Assembly: GCA_016210785.1 (NCBI GenBank)
Contig: JACQTN010000080.1
Coordinates: forward strand, 1-10,732
Length of the DNA: 10,732 nt
DNA from: Armatimonadota bacterium
GTDB lineage: Bacteria > Sysuimicrobiota > Sysuimicrobiia > Sysuimicrobiales > JACQTN01
Reading direction: 5' to 3'
Shown: piece after piece, positions 1 to 6,081 of the stretch
Layout: every line of letters begins with the position of its first letter
Position numbering within the stretch: position 1 is the first letter of the stretch
Translations under genes and position numbers: made by a program
Notes under the pieces: model-generated
Database searches by the model: none
Seen by the model: only the letters and a program-made list of their open reading frames with translations
What the model was told of the DNA's origin: nothing

Positions 1-2
1 CC

Positions 3-1325
3 CGCAAGGGCCTGGACCGGGAGATCGTGGAGATGATCTCCCACATGAAGAACGAGCCGGCATGGATGCGGGCGTTCCGCCTGCACAGCCTGGAGACGTT
101 CCTGAAGAAGCCCCTGCCCCTGTGGGGGGCCGACCTCACCCAGATCGACTTCGACGACATCTATTACTACCTGAAGCCCACGGAGAAGAAGGGCCGCACC
201 TGGGAGGAAGTGCCGGAGGACATCAAGCGGACCTTCGAGCGGCTGGGCATCCCGGAGGCCGAGCGGAAGTTCCTGGCCGGCGCCGGCGCCCAGTACGAGA
301 GAGAGTCGGTCTACCACAACCTGAAGGAAGAGTGGGAGAAGCTCGGCGTCATCTTCCTGGACACCGACACGGCGCTGCGCGAGCATCCCCAGATCTTCGA
401 GGAGTACTTCGGCACCGTCGTGCCGCCGGAGGACAACAAGCTGGCGGCGCTCAACTCGGCGGTCTGGTCGGGCGGGTCGTTCGTCTACGTGCCCGAGGGG
501 GTGCGGGTGGACGTGCCGCTGCAGGCCTACTTCCGGATCAACGCCGAGAACATGGGGCAGTTCGAGCGCACGCTCATCATCTGTGAGCCCGGCTCCTACG
601 TCCACTACGTGGAGGGGTGCACGGCGCCCATCTACACGACCGACTCGCTGCACAGCGCCGTGGTGGAGATCATCATCAAGGAGGGCGCGCGCTGCCGGTA
701 CACCACCATCCAGAACTGGTCGGCCAACACCTACAACCTGGTGACGAAGCGGGCGGTGGCCTACCGCAACGCGACCATGGAGTGGGTGGACGGGAATTTG
801 GGCTCGAAGATCACGATGAAGTACCCGAGTGTGTTCATGCTGGAGGAGGGCGCCAAGGCGGAGATCCTGTCCATCGCCTACGCCGGCAAGGGACAGCACC
901 AGGACCCGGGCGGGAAGGTGATCCACGCCGCGCCCAACACCCAGTCCGTGGTGGTGAGCAAGTCCATCAGCAAGGACGGCGGCCGGGCGGGCTACCGGGG
1001 CCTGGTCAAGGTGTACAAGGGCGCCACGGGCAGCAAGTCGGCGGTGCGGTGCGACGCGTTGATCCTGGACGAGAAGTCGCGCTCCGACACCTACCCGACC
1101 ATGGAGATCGAAGAGGACGACGTGCAGATCACGCACGAGGCCACGGTCTCCAAGGTGAGCGACGAGCAGCTCTTCTACCTGATGAGCCGCGGGATCAAGG
1201 AGAACGAGGCCATGAACATGATTGTGCGCGGCTTCATCGAGCCCATCGTGAAGGAGCTGCCGCTGGAGTACGCGGTGGAGCTGAACCGCTTGATCGAGCT
1301 TGAGATGGAGGGTTCGGTCGGCTAA
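3..1325 (+). CDS. sufB: SufB, Fe-S cluster scaffold subunit (5' end outside window)
   Basis: SufB is the core subunit of the cytosolic SufBC2D complex, on which sulfur and iron are assembled into Fe-S clusters. The frame is open to the window edge and the residues before the first in-window ATG (position 27) still match SufB ([11 protein letters not shown], then [11 protein letters not shown]). The real start is therefore upstream, and I estimate 25-30 residues are missing. Two functional cysteines known from E. coli SufB are present: the sulfur-accepting Cys254 equivalent in EGCTAP (codon 618-620) and the Cys405 equivalent in RCDAL (codon 1050-1052). The conserved HEAT(V)SK segment and the C-terminal [26 protein letters not shown] ending are also intact. 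The sufC ATPase is not in the window and may lie upstream. sufD follows after 103 bp. The identification is essentially certain. Confidence 0.97.
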   Translation, partial: RKGLDREIVEMISHMKNEPAWMRAFRLHSLETFLKKPLPLWGADLTQIDFDDIYYYLKPTEKKGRTWEEVPEDIKRTFERLGIPEAERKFLAGAGAQYERESVYHNLKEEWEKLGVIFLDTDTALREHPQIFEEYFGTVVPPEDNKLAALNSAVWSGGSFVYVPEGVRVDVPLQAYFRINAENMGQFERTLIICEPGSYVHYVEGCTAPIYTTDSLHSAVVEIIIKEGARCRYTTIQNWSANTYNLVTKRAVAYRNATMEWVDGNLGSKITMKYPSVFMLEEGAKAEILSIAYAGKGQHQDPGGKVIHAAPNTQSVVVSKSISKDGGRAGYRGLVKVYKGATGSKSAVRCDALILDEKSRSDTYPTMEIEEDDVQITHEATVSKVSDEQLFYLMSRGIKENEAMNMIVRGFIEPIVKELPLEYAVELNRLIELEMEGSVG

Positions 1326-1341
1326 GGGTCGATGATCTTCA

Positions 1342-1356
1342 CCACCCGCGGGGTGG
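1342..1356 (+). other. Small hairpin in the sufB-sufD spacer
   Basis: A perfect 6-bp stem (CCACCC / GGGTGG) with a GCG loop lies 16 bp after the sufB stop. No T-tract follows, so it is not an intrinsic terminator. It could be an mRNA-stabilising or processing hairpin in the sufBD transcript, or chance in GC-rich DNA. Confidence 0.3.
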
Positions 1357-1428
1357 CCCCGGGAGCTCGCCGGCATCCTGGGGCCGTCCCATGACTACTG
1401 ACTACGCAGGCGCGTCGCGGAGGAGTTC

Positions 1429-2760
1429 ATGAGCGATCACTCGACGGTGCAGGCGCCCGCGCTGGCCGGCTTCACCCGCGAGGCCGTGGAGGCTCTCTCT
1501 GCGCGCATGGGAGAGCCCGGGTGGGCGCTGGAACAGCGCCTGGCGGCGTTTGCAGCCTTTGAAGCCCTGCCCATGCCGACGGTGCACGATGAGGGGTGGC
1601 GCAAGACCGACCTGAGCGGCCTGCGCCTGGGCAGCCTGCGGCCGTTTGCGGAGCCGGACGGACGGGCCGCGCTGCCGGCGCAGGTCTCCGCCTGGCTGGA
1701 GGCGGCGGGGGCTCGCGCCGGCTTCCTCCTGCAGCGGGACTCCCTGACGGTGCAGCGCGACCTGGACGGCGCCCTGCGGCGCAAGGGGGTCATCTTCACC
1801 GATCTGGACGCGGCGGTGCGCGAGCACGCCGGTCTGTTGCGCGAGCACCTGCACACCTGCGTCCGCCCCGACGAGATGAAGCTGCACGCCCTGCACGCCG
1901 CGTTTCGGAGCGGCGGCACCTTCCTGTACGTCCCGCGCGGCGTGGAGGTGGAGGTGCCGCTGCTCTCCCACGCGTGGATCGACACGGAGGGCGCGGCCGT
2001 CTTCCCCCATACCCTGGTGCTGGCGGAGTCCGGCAGCAAGGTCACCCTCATCGACGCGTACCGCTCGGCGGAGGGTCAGGCGCAGACCCTGGCCGTGCCG
2101 GTGGTGGAACTGATCCTGCGGGACGGCAGCACCGTGCGCTACGTGAACCACCAGGACTGGAGTCGCCACGTCTGGCAGGTGGGCGTCATCCGGGCGCTGT
2201 TGGAGCGGGACACCACGGTCAATAGCCTGGTGATCGCCTTTGGCGCGCAACTGATGCGCCTGGGCGTGGAGGCGCTGCTGCGGGGCTCCGGCGCCACCTC
2301 CGAGATGCTGGGCGTGTTCTTCGGGGACAGGCGGCAGCACTACGACTTCCAGACGCTGCAGGAGCACGTCGCCACCAGCACCACCAGCAACCTGCTCTAC
2401 AAGGGCGCCCTCACCGACCAGGCACGCTCGGTCTTCTCGGGCATGATCCGGGCGCACTACGGTGCCCAGAAGACCAATGCCTTCCAGATCAACCGCAACC
2501 TCATCCTCTCCGAGCAGGCCAAGGCGGACAGCATGCCCAAGCTGGAGATCATGGCCAACGACCTGCGCTGCACCCACGGCGCCTCGGTGAGCCGGCTGGA
2601 CGAGGAGCACATCTTCTACCTGCGCAGCCGCGGGCTGACCCGGGTGCAGGCGGTGAGGATGATCGTGGAGGGCTTCTTCTCCGACGTCCTGGATCGCATC
2701 CCCCTGCCGTACATCCGGGAGGCGCTGGAGCGCGAGATCGCGGCCAAGATGAGAGTCTAA
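1429..2760 (+). CDS. sufD: SufD, Fe-S cluster assembly protein
   Basis: A complete 443-residue SufB/SufD-family protein and partner of SufB in the SufBC2D scaffold. The C-terminal beta-helix domain carries LYKGALTDQARSVFSGMI and CTHGASVSRLDEEHIFYL. His383 in CTHGAS (codon 2575-2577) aligns with the E. coli SufD His360 that helps bind the nascent cluster at the SufB-SufD interface. Compared with SufB it lacks the EGCTAP cysteine, as expected for SufD. The ATG at 1429 is chosen because GGAGGAG (1419-1425) precedes it closely and the family N-terminus fits. It lies 103 bp after sufB and 70 bp before the Rieske gene on the same strand, so it is probably in one transcript with them. A long minus-strand open frame lies over it, but that is a high-GC shadow. 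Confidence 0.96.
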   Translation: MSDHSTVQAPALAGFTREAVEALSARMGEPGWALEQRLAAFAAFEALPMPTVHDEGWRKTDLSGLRLGSLRPFAEPDGRAALPAQVSAWLEAAGARAGFLLQRDSLTVQRDLDGALRRKGVIFTDLDAAVREHAGLLREHLHTCVRPDEMKLHALHAAFRSGGTFLYVPRGVEVEVPLLSHAWIDTEGAAVFPHTLVLAESGSKVTLIDAYRSAEGQAQTLAVPVVELILRDGSTVRYVNHQDWSRHVWQVGVIRALLERDTTVNSLVIAFGAQLMRLGVEALLRGSGATSEMLGVFFGDRRQHYDFQTLQEHVATSTTSNLLYKGALTDQARSVFSGMIRAHYGAQKTNAFQINRNLILSEQAKADSMPKLEIMANDLRCTHGASVSRLDEEHIFYLRSRGLTRVQAVRMIVEGFFSDVLDRIPLPYIREALEREIAAKMRV

Positions 2761-2830
2761 GCTAAGAAGCTGTGTGAGAAATGCCAAACCAGTTGACACC
2801 CTAGTGGAGAGGAGCGGAGCCTAGCCTCGC

Positions 2831-3175
2831 ATGGCAGAGTTCGTGCGCGTGGCAACCACAGACGAGGTGCCGCCGGGCGCCGCGAAGGTGGTGGAGGTCG
2901 CGGGTGAGCGGATCGCCCTGTTCAATCTCGGCGGGACTGTCTACGCCATCCACGACACCTGCACTCACGAGGAGGCCTCGCTGGCCGAGGGCGACCTGTA
3001 CGGGGAGGTGGTGGCCTGTCCCAAGCACGGGTCGCGGTTCCACGTTCCCTCGGGGCGCGTGCTGTCGCTGCCGGCGGTGAAGTCGGTGGCGGTGTACCCG
3101 GTGAAGGTCGAGGGGGCCGACATTTACGTCTCGCCGGAGGGACAGGTGGCCAAGGCGAAGCCGCACCGGCGCTAG
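2831..3175 (+). CDS. Rieske [2Fe-2S] ferredoxin-like protein of the suf operon
   Basis: A 114-residue small Rieske protein of the NirD/dioxygenase-ferredoxin type. Both ligand motifs are visible: Cys44-x-His46 (CTHEEASLAEG) and Cys63-x-x-His66 (CPKHGSRF), which bind the [2Fe-2S] cluster with two Cys and two His. There is no signal peptide or membrane anchor, so it should be cytosolic. In many actinobacterial suf operons a gene of this kind sits directly after sufD, and the same position here suggests an electron-transfer role in cluster assembly or repair. That role is inferred from neighbourhood and is not proven for the family. The ATG is preceded by a purine-rich AGGAGCGGAG (2810-2819) at a somewhat long spacing of 11 nt. 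In the actinobacterial order sufC would follow next; here a regulatory region follows instead. Confidence 0.9.
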   Translation: MAEFVRVATTDEVPPGAAKVVEVAGERIALFNLGGTVYAIHDTCTHEEASLAEGDLYGEVVACPKHGSRFHVPSGRVLSLPAVKSVAVYPVKVEGADIYVSPEGQVAKAKPHRR

Positions 3176-3216
3176 GATCCCTCTTACCCCTCTCCCCCGG
3201 GGCGCCGTGGGTACGA

Positions 3217-3287
3217 TGAGCGCGGTAGGGTGGAGCATGTTGCACGAATGTGGAACGTGCCGCCGCGACGTCGGTGAGCGCGGTAGG
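3217..3287 (+). repeat. Two spaced copies of a 13-bp repeat
   Basis: TGAGCGCGGTAGG occurs at 3217-3229 and again at 3275-3287, 58 bp apart. The flanks are loosely similar (TGG/GC followed by TGCAC and GAACG). A shorter GGTAGGGTG, matching 3224-3232, recurs at 3321-3329. No protein is encoded here. It may be a decayed tandem duplication or a pair of binding sites upstream of the sufS promoter. Confidence 0.45.
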
Positions 3288-3356
3288 ATGGCGCGCTCTG
3301 CACAGACGTCGAACGAACAGGGTAGGGTGCGGGGGGAACTGGCTGCCGGACAGCGT

Positions 3357-3386
3357 TTGACACTGCGGCACGGGGTATGCTATAGT
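3357..3386 (+). promoter_or_regulatory. Sigma70-type promoter for sufS-sufU
   Basis: A perfect -35 box TTGACA (3357-3362) and a -10 box TATAGT (3381-3386) are separated by 18 bp. An A at 3393-3394 would be the predicted start of transcription, about 20 nt before the SAM-I aptamer. This is the clearest promoter in the window. It would drive sufS-sufU independently of the sufB-sufD-Rieske transcript. Confidence 0.75.
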
Positions 3387-3413
3387 GCCTCCAACAATTG
3401 AATATCCTGGATT

Positions 3414-3571
3414 CTCTTATCCAGAGAGGCTGAGGGACGGGCCCAATGACGCCCGGCAACCTGTCCGGCTGCGTCCGGATGACGGTGCCAACTCCCGCGG
3501 AATCCCGGGGCCTCCGGAAAATTCGCGGCGTGAATTTTCTGGGGTGAAAATCCAATTCCGGAAGATAAGAG
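3414..3571 (+). promoter_or_regulatory. SAM-I (S-box) riboswitch aptamer
   Basis: The conserved SAM-I core is nearly complete: TTATCCAGAGAGG, GAGGGACGGGCCCAATGA, GCCCGGCAACC, GGTGCCAACTCC and, at the end, GATAAGAG. The helices can be drawn. P1 is CTCTTAT 3414-3420 with ATAAGAG 3565-3571 (7 perfect pairs). The P2 base is AGG 3427-3429 with CCT 3460-3462. The P2 upper stem is CGGGC 3438-3442 with GCCCG 3451-3455. P3 is TCCGG 3464-3468 with CCGGA 3475-3479. P4 is 3514-3524 with 3532-3542. SAM-I RNAs bind S-adenosylmethionine and normally switch off methionine and cysteine genes. Here the next gene is a cysteine desulfurase. Confidence 0.96.
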
Positions 3572-3593
3572 GTTTGCCGGCCGGCAACCCCTC
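3569..3593 (+). promoter_or_regulatory. Predicted antiterminator of the SAM-I switch
   Basis: GGTT 3571-3574 can pair with AACC 3586-3589, continued by GC 3576-3577 with GC 3584-3585. An alternative register pairs GAGG 3569-3572 with CCTC 3590-3593. This hairpin uses the 3' strand of P1 (3565-3571) and the 5' arm of the terminator (3586-3594), so it cannot coexist with either. That gives the usual logic of an OFF switch: without SAM the antiterminator forms, and with SAM P1 closes and the terminator forms. Confidence 0.65.
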
Positions 3594-3616
3594 CGAGGAA
3601 TTGGAGGGGTTTTTTT
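3586..3616 (+). terminator. Intrinsic terminator of the SAM-I riboswitch
   Basis: The 9-bp stem AACCCCTCC (3586-3594) / GGAGGGGTT (3603-3611) has an 8-nt loop and is followed by seven T (3610-3616). It lies 15 nt after the aptamer P1 and about 100 nt before the sufS start, so it acts as an attenuator rather than an end-of-operon terminator. Confidence 0.92.
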
Positions 3617-3716
3617 GTCCTCCACCGGAGCGCCTGAACGCGCCGGACCGGCCCATCAACAGCGTCCGGCGCACGCGACTTCGGGCGCCACGGCGCGGGA
3701 GCGGAAGGGGAAGAGC

Positions 3717-4985
3717 ATGGGACTGAGCGCAAGGGTGCGGGATGAGTTCCCTCTGCTGGGGCAGAGTGCGCACGGCAAGCCCATCGTCTACCTGGACAGC
3801 GCCGCCACCTCGCAGAAGCCGCGGGAGGTGATCGACGCCCTGGTGCGCTACTACGAGGAGTACAACGCCAACGTGCACCGGGGCATCTACGCCATCGCGG
3901 AGAAGGCCACCCTGGCCTATGAAGAGGCCCGCGGCAAGGTGGCCGGATTCATCAACGCCCGCCGGCCGGAGGAGGTGGTCTTCACCCGCGGGACCACCGA
4001 GGCCATCAACTTGGTGGCCTACGCCTGGGGGCTGCACTCGCTCCGGGCCGGGGACGAGATCATCCTCACCACCATGGAGCACCACAGCAACCTGGTGCCC
4101 TGGCAGCTCATCGCCGGAATGACCGGCGCCCGCCTCAAGTTCTGGGACTTCGACGGCGAGGGGAAGATCAGCTTGGAGGAGCTGGACCGCCTGCTGACCG
4201 GGCGCACGCGGATGGTGGCGCTGGCCCACCAGTCCAACGTGCTGGGCACCTTTAACCCGGTGGCGGAGGCAGCGCGCCGCGCCCGCGCCGCGGGCGCCCT
4301 GGTGCTGGTGGACGCGGCGCAGAGCGTGCCTCACATGCCGGTCGACGTGCAGCAACTCGGCGCCGACTTCGTCGCCTTCAGCGGCCACAAGATGTGCGGG
4401 CCCACCGGCATCGGCGCCCTGTGGGCCCGGTACGAGCACCTGGAGGCGCTGCAGCCATTCCACGGCGGCGGGGAGATGATCATGCTGGTGGAGCTGGACC
4501 GGTCCACCTACAAGGAGCCGCCGTGGAAGTTCGAGGCGGGCACGCCCAACATCGCCGGGGCGATCGTGTGGGGTGCGGCGGTGGACTACCTGACCCGCAT
4601 CGGCATGGAGGCCATCCGTGCCCACGAACAGCAGTTGACGGGATACGCGCTGGTCCAGCTCCAGGAGATCAAGGGCCTGCGCATCCACGGGCCGAAGAAC
4701 CCGGCCGAGCGCGGGGGCGCCATCGCCTTTTCCATGGACGGTGTTCACCCGCACGACATCGCCCAGGTCCTGGACCAGGAGGGGATCTGCGTGCGCGCCG
4801 GCCACCACTGCACCCAGCCGCTGCACCGGCGGCTCGGCGTGGCGGCTACGGTGCGGGCGAGCCTGTACCTGTATAATACTGCTGACGACATCGACGCCCT
4901 GGTGCGGGGGCTGGACAAGGTGCTGGCCTACTTCGCTCCGTCCCGCCGCTCCGGGGTAGGGGCGGAGGGCCGACGTGGCGCTTGA
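3717..4985 (+). CDS. sufS: SufS, type II cysteine desulfurase
   Basis: A 422-residue PLP enzyme that takes sulfur from L-cysteine as an enzyme persulfide, leaving alanine, and passes it to SufU. Visible motifs are TTMEHHSN (His122 stacks on PLP), the PLP-binding Lys225 in SGHK, and the catalytic Cys365 in RAGHHCTQPL, the signature of the group II (SufS) class. The ATG at 3717 is preferred over the TTG at 3615. It follows a purine-rich GGAAGGGGAAGAG (3702-3714), family homology begins just after it, and 3615 falls inside the terminator T-tract. The gene is downstream of a SAM-I riboswitch and terminator, so expression should fall when SAM is abundant. Its end overlaps sufU by 11 bp, which implies coupled translation. 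A short Arg/Gly-rich tail follows the family core. Confidence 0.96.
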   Translation: MGLSARVRDEFPLLGQSAHGKPIVYLDSAATSQKPREVIDALVRYYEEYNANVHRGIYAIAEKATLAYEEARGKVAGFINARRPEEVVFTRGTTEAINLVAYAWGLHSLRAGDEIILTTMEHHSNLVPWQLIAGMTGARLKFWDFDGEGKISLEELDRLLTGRTRMVALAHQSNVLGTFNPVAEAARRARAAGALVLVDAAQSVPHMPVDVQQLGADFVAFSGHKMCGPTGIGALWARYEHLEALQPFHGGGEMIMLVELDRSTYKEPPWKFEAGTPNIAGAIVWGAAVDYLTRIGMEAIRAHEQQLTGYALVQLQEIKGLRIHGPKNPAERGGAIAFSMDGVHPHDIAQVLDQEGICVRAGHHCTQPLHRRLGVAATVRASLYLYNTADDIDALVRGLDKVLAYFAPSRRSGVGAEGRRGA

Positions 4986-5436
4986 CGATCTCTACCGGGA
5001 GGTCATCCTCGACCACTACTCTCACCCCCGCAATCGGGGGGCGCTGGACCCGGCGGACATCAAAGTGGAAGGGGCCAACCCCCTGTGCGGGGATGAGCTG
5101 GCCTTCTACCTGCGGGTGGCGGACGGCCGGGTCAGCGAGGTGCGTTTCGAAGGACACGGGTGCTCCATCAGCCAGGCCTCCGCATCCATGATGACGGAGC
5201 AGATCCTGGGCAAGACGCTGGAGGAGGCGCGCGGGCTCATCGAGACGTTCAAGGCGATGATGCGCGGCCAGGACCCGCGGGAGGACCGCGACGTCGGCGA
5301 CCTGGTGGCGCTGCAGGGGGTGCGGAAGTTCCCGGTGCGCATTAAGTGCGCCACGCTGGCGTGGGTCGCGCTGCAGCAGGGGCTGGAGGAATACGAGGGG
5401 AAGAAGGCGGAGGCGAAGGCGACCACCGAGGAGTAG
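4975..5436 (+). CDS. sufU: SufU, zinc-dependent sulfur acceptor
   Basis: A 153-residue IscU-fold protein of the SufU type. In Gram-positive-type SUF systems SufU receives persulfide sulfur from SufS. Cys38 and Asp40 (PLCGD), Cys63 (HGCSIS) and Cys125 (IKCATLAW) match the zinc ligands and acceptor residues Cys41, Asp43, Cys66 and Cys128 of Bacillus subtilis SufU, with the same spacing. The insert between the second and third cysteine regions (GQDPREDRDVGDLVALQGV) is typical of SufU and not of IscU. The start is GTG at 4975 with GGAGGG (4964-4969) 5 nt upstream, inside the end of sufS. The last 15 residues (YEGKKAEAKATTEE-type tail) lie beyond the conserved fold, and their coding sequence is duplicated at 6035-6079 downstream of the next two genes. 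Confidence 0.95.
   Translation: MALDDLYREVILDHYSHPRNRGALDPADIKVEGANPLCGDELAFYLRVADGRVSEVRFEGHGCSISQASASMMTEQILGKTLEEARGLIETFKAMMRGQDPREDRDVGDLVALQGVRKFPVRIKCATLAWVALQQGLEEYEGKKAEAKATTEE
5392..5436 (+). repeat. Direct repeat copy 1 (3' end of sufU)
   Basis: This 45-bp segment ends exactly at the sufU stop codon and matches 6035-6079 at 38 of 45 positions without gaps. The last 25 bp match at 24 of 25. Both copies are read in the same codon phase and end in TAG. The two copies bracket the DUF433/DUF5615 cassette. Confidence 0.9.
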
Positions 5437-5445
5437 GCTGTTGGA

Positions 5446-5460
5446 CGCCTGCGCCAGGCG
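5446..5460 (+). other. Short hairpin after sufU
   Basis: CGCCTG (5446-5451), loop CGC, CAGGCG (5455-5460) forms a 6-bp perfect stem 9 bp after the sufU stop. No T-run follows, so it is a weak terminator candidate at best. It may be mRNA 3'-end structure. Confidence 0.3.
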
Positions 5461-5502
5461 CCGGCAGCCTTGGCGCGCGCGGGTGGAGAAAGGGTGACGT
5501 TG

Positions 5503-5712
5503 ATGGGTAAGTGGATCGTGGCAGATGCTGAACATCTCGGGGGGAAGCCGAGGATCGCCGGTACGCGCATCTCCGTCGAGTTCTTGCTCGAATCCCTAGC
5601 CGCCGGCATGACCATTTCTGAACTGGTGCGGGAGTACCCGTCTCTCACCGAGGAGGCAGTCAGAGGAGCGCTTGAGGAACTGGCCCACTCGGACCTCACC
5701 ACCGTCGCATGA
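5503..5712 (+). CDS. DUF433 (VapB45-like) antitoxin
   Basis: A 69-residue protein with the DUF433 pattern: GGKPRIAGTRISV at residues 13-25, then a helix-turn-helix-like region (LLESLAAGMTISELVREYP) and a C-terminal helix SLTEEAVRGALEEL. DUF433 proteins are commonly the antitoxin, and likely DNA-binding partner, of DUF5615 PIN-like toxins, as in Mycobacterium VapB45-VapC45. The ATG at 5503 is chosen because GGAGAAAGGG (5485-5494) lies 8 nt upstream; earlier GTG/TTG starts lack such support. The stop overlaps the toxin start as ATGA (5709-5712), the usual coupling of such pairs. It lies between the two copies of the sufU 3' end. The family call is confident; antitoxin function is inferred from family and context. 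Confidence 0.87.
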   Translation: MGKWIVADAEHLGGKPRIAGTRISVEFLLESLAAGMTISELVREYPSLTEEAVRGALEELAHSDLTTVA

Positions 5713-6079
5713 GGATTCTCCTCGACGAGAACCTCCCCGATCGGTTCTCCACGCGCTTCGCCAACTCGGACACACGGTCGACTCCGTCGCCAGCCTCGGG
5801 CTCAAAGGTGTCGACAACGGTAGCCTGTACCGACTCGCGGAATCCTACGACATCTTGTTCACCAAGGATAGGGAATTTGCCGCCAACACCAGGGCCTACA
5901 CGTCGGGGTCCGTCAAGATCATCCGGGTCACGATTCCCCAGCAACCCGGCCAGCGATTCGCCAGAGTATTCATAGACGCATTCAGCCGCACGGACTGGTC
6001 CGTAGTCACCACAGGTAGTGACTGGCCGCAGGACTACGAAGGGAAGAGCCCCGCGGCGAAGGCGACCACGGAGGAGTAG
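5709..6079 (+). pseudogene. DUF5615 PIN-like toxin, frameshifted
   Basis: The frame starting at ATG 5709 gives the family N-terminus MRILLDENLPDRF, with the acidic pair Asp6-Glu7. It then loses similarity. The rest of the domain continues in the -1 frame from about 5747 (LHALRQLGHTVDSVASLGLKG, later FTKDREFAAN) to the TAG at 6077-6079. Restoring one C at TTC/TCC (5745-5750) would read DRFLHALRQL and give a single protein of about 123 residues. Family members are PIN-like nucleases proposed to act as RNases. Read as given, the toxin is broken, but one missing base in a short run of pyrimidines could also be a sequencing error. I see no standard slippery heptamer for programmed frameshifting. 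The last 15 codons (YEGKSPAAKATTEE tail) are the repeat of the sufU end and are not expected of the toxin family. Confidence 0.82.
6035..6079 (+). repeat. Direct repeat copy 2 (3' end of toxin frame)
   Basis: The second copy of the 45-bp sufU 3' end, 643 bp downstream of the first. It differs at 7 positions: six lie in the first 20 bp, mostly in a block at 6048-6054, and one is near the end. It supplies the last 15 codons and the stop of the toxin reading frame, and ends 2 bp before the stop codon of the convergent aldo/keto reductase. Confidence 0.9.
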
Positions 6080-6081
6080 CC

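Noticed and set aside
2793..2798. TTGACA before the Rieske gene as a possible -35 box
   Set aside because: No plausible -10 box 16-18 bp downstream; that region is the purine-rich ribosome-binding area.
1402..2799. Long minus-strand open frame (465 codons) opposite sufD
   Set aside because: It is antisense to a clear sufD. Its His/Gln/Ala-rich composition is typical of a GC-rich shadow frame, and no domain is visible.
3195..3206. CCCCGGGG and GGCGCC palindromes after the Rieske stop as a terminator
   Set aside because: Very short stems with no T-tract; expected by chance in this base composition.
3615..3716. N-terminal extension of SufS starting at TTG 3615
   Set aside because: The start would lie in the T-tract of the riboswitch terminator, the extra 34 residues do not resemble SufS, and ATG 3717 has a good ribosome-binding site.
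3417..4826. Long minus-strand open frame (469 codons) opposite sufS and the riboswitch
   Set aside because: It is a shadow of sufS with the same low-complexity composition, and it runs through the riboswitch and terminator.
5672..5708. An independent start at 5672 for the second-frame part of the toxin
   Set aside because: The residues before the frame switch are not family-like, while the family N-terminus is present in the other frame at 5709; a frameshift explains both.
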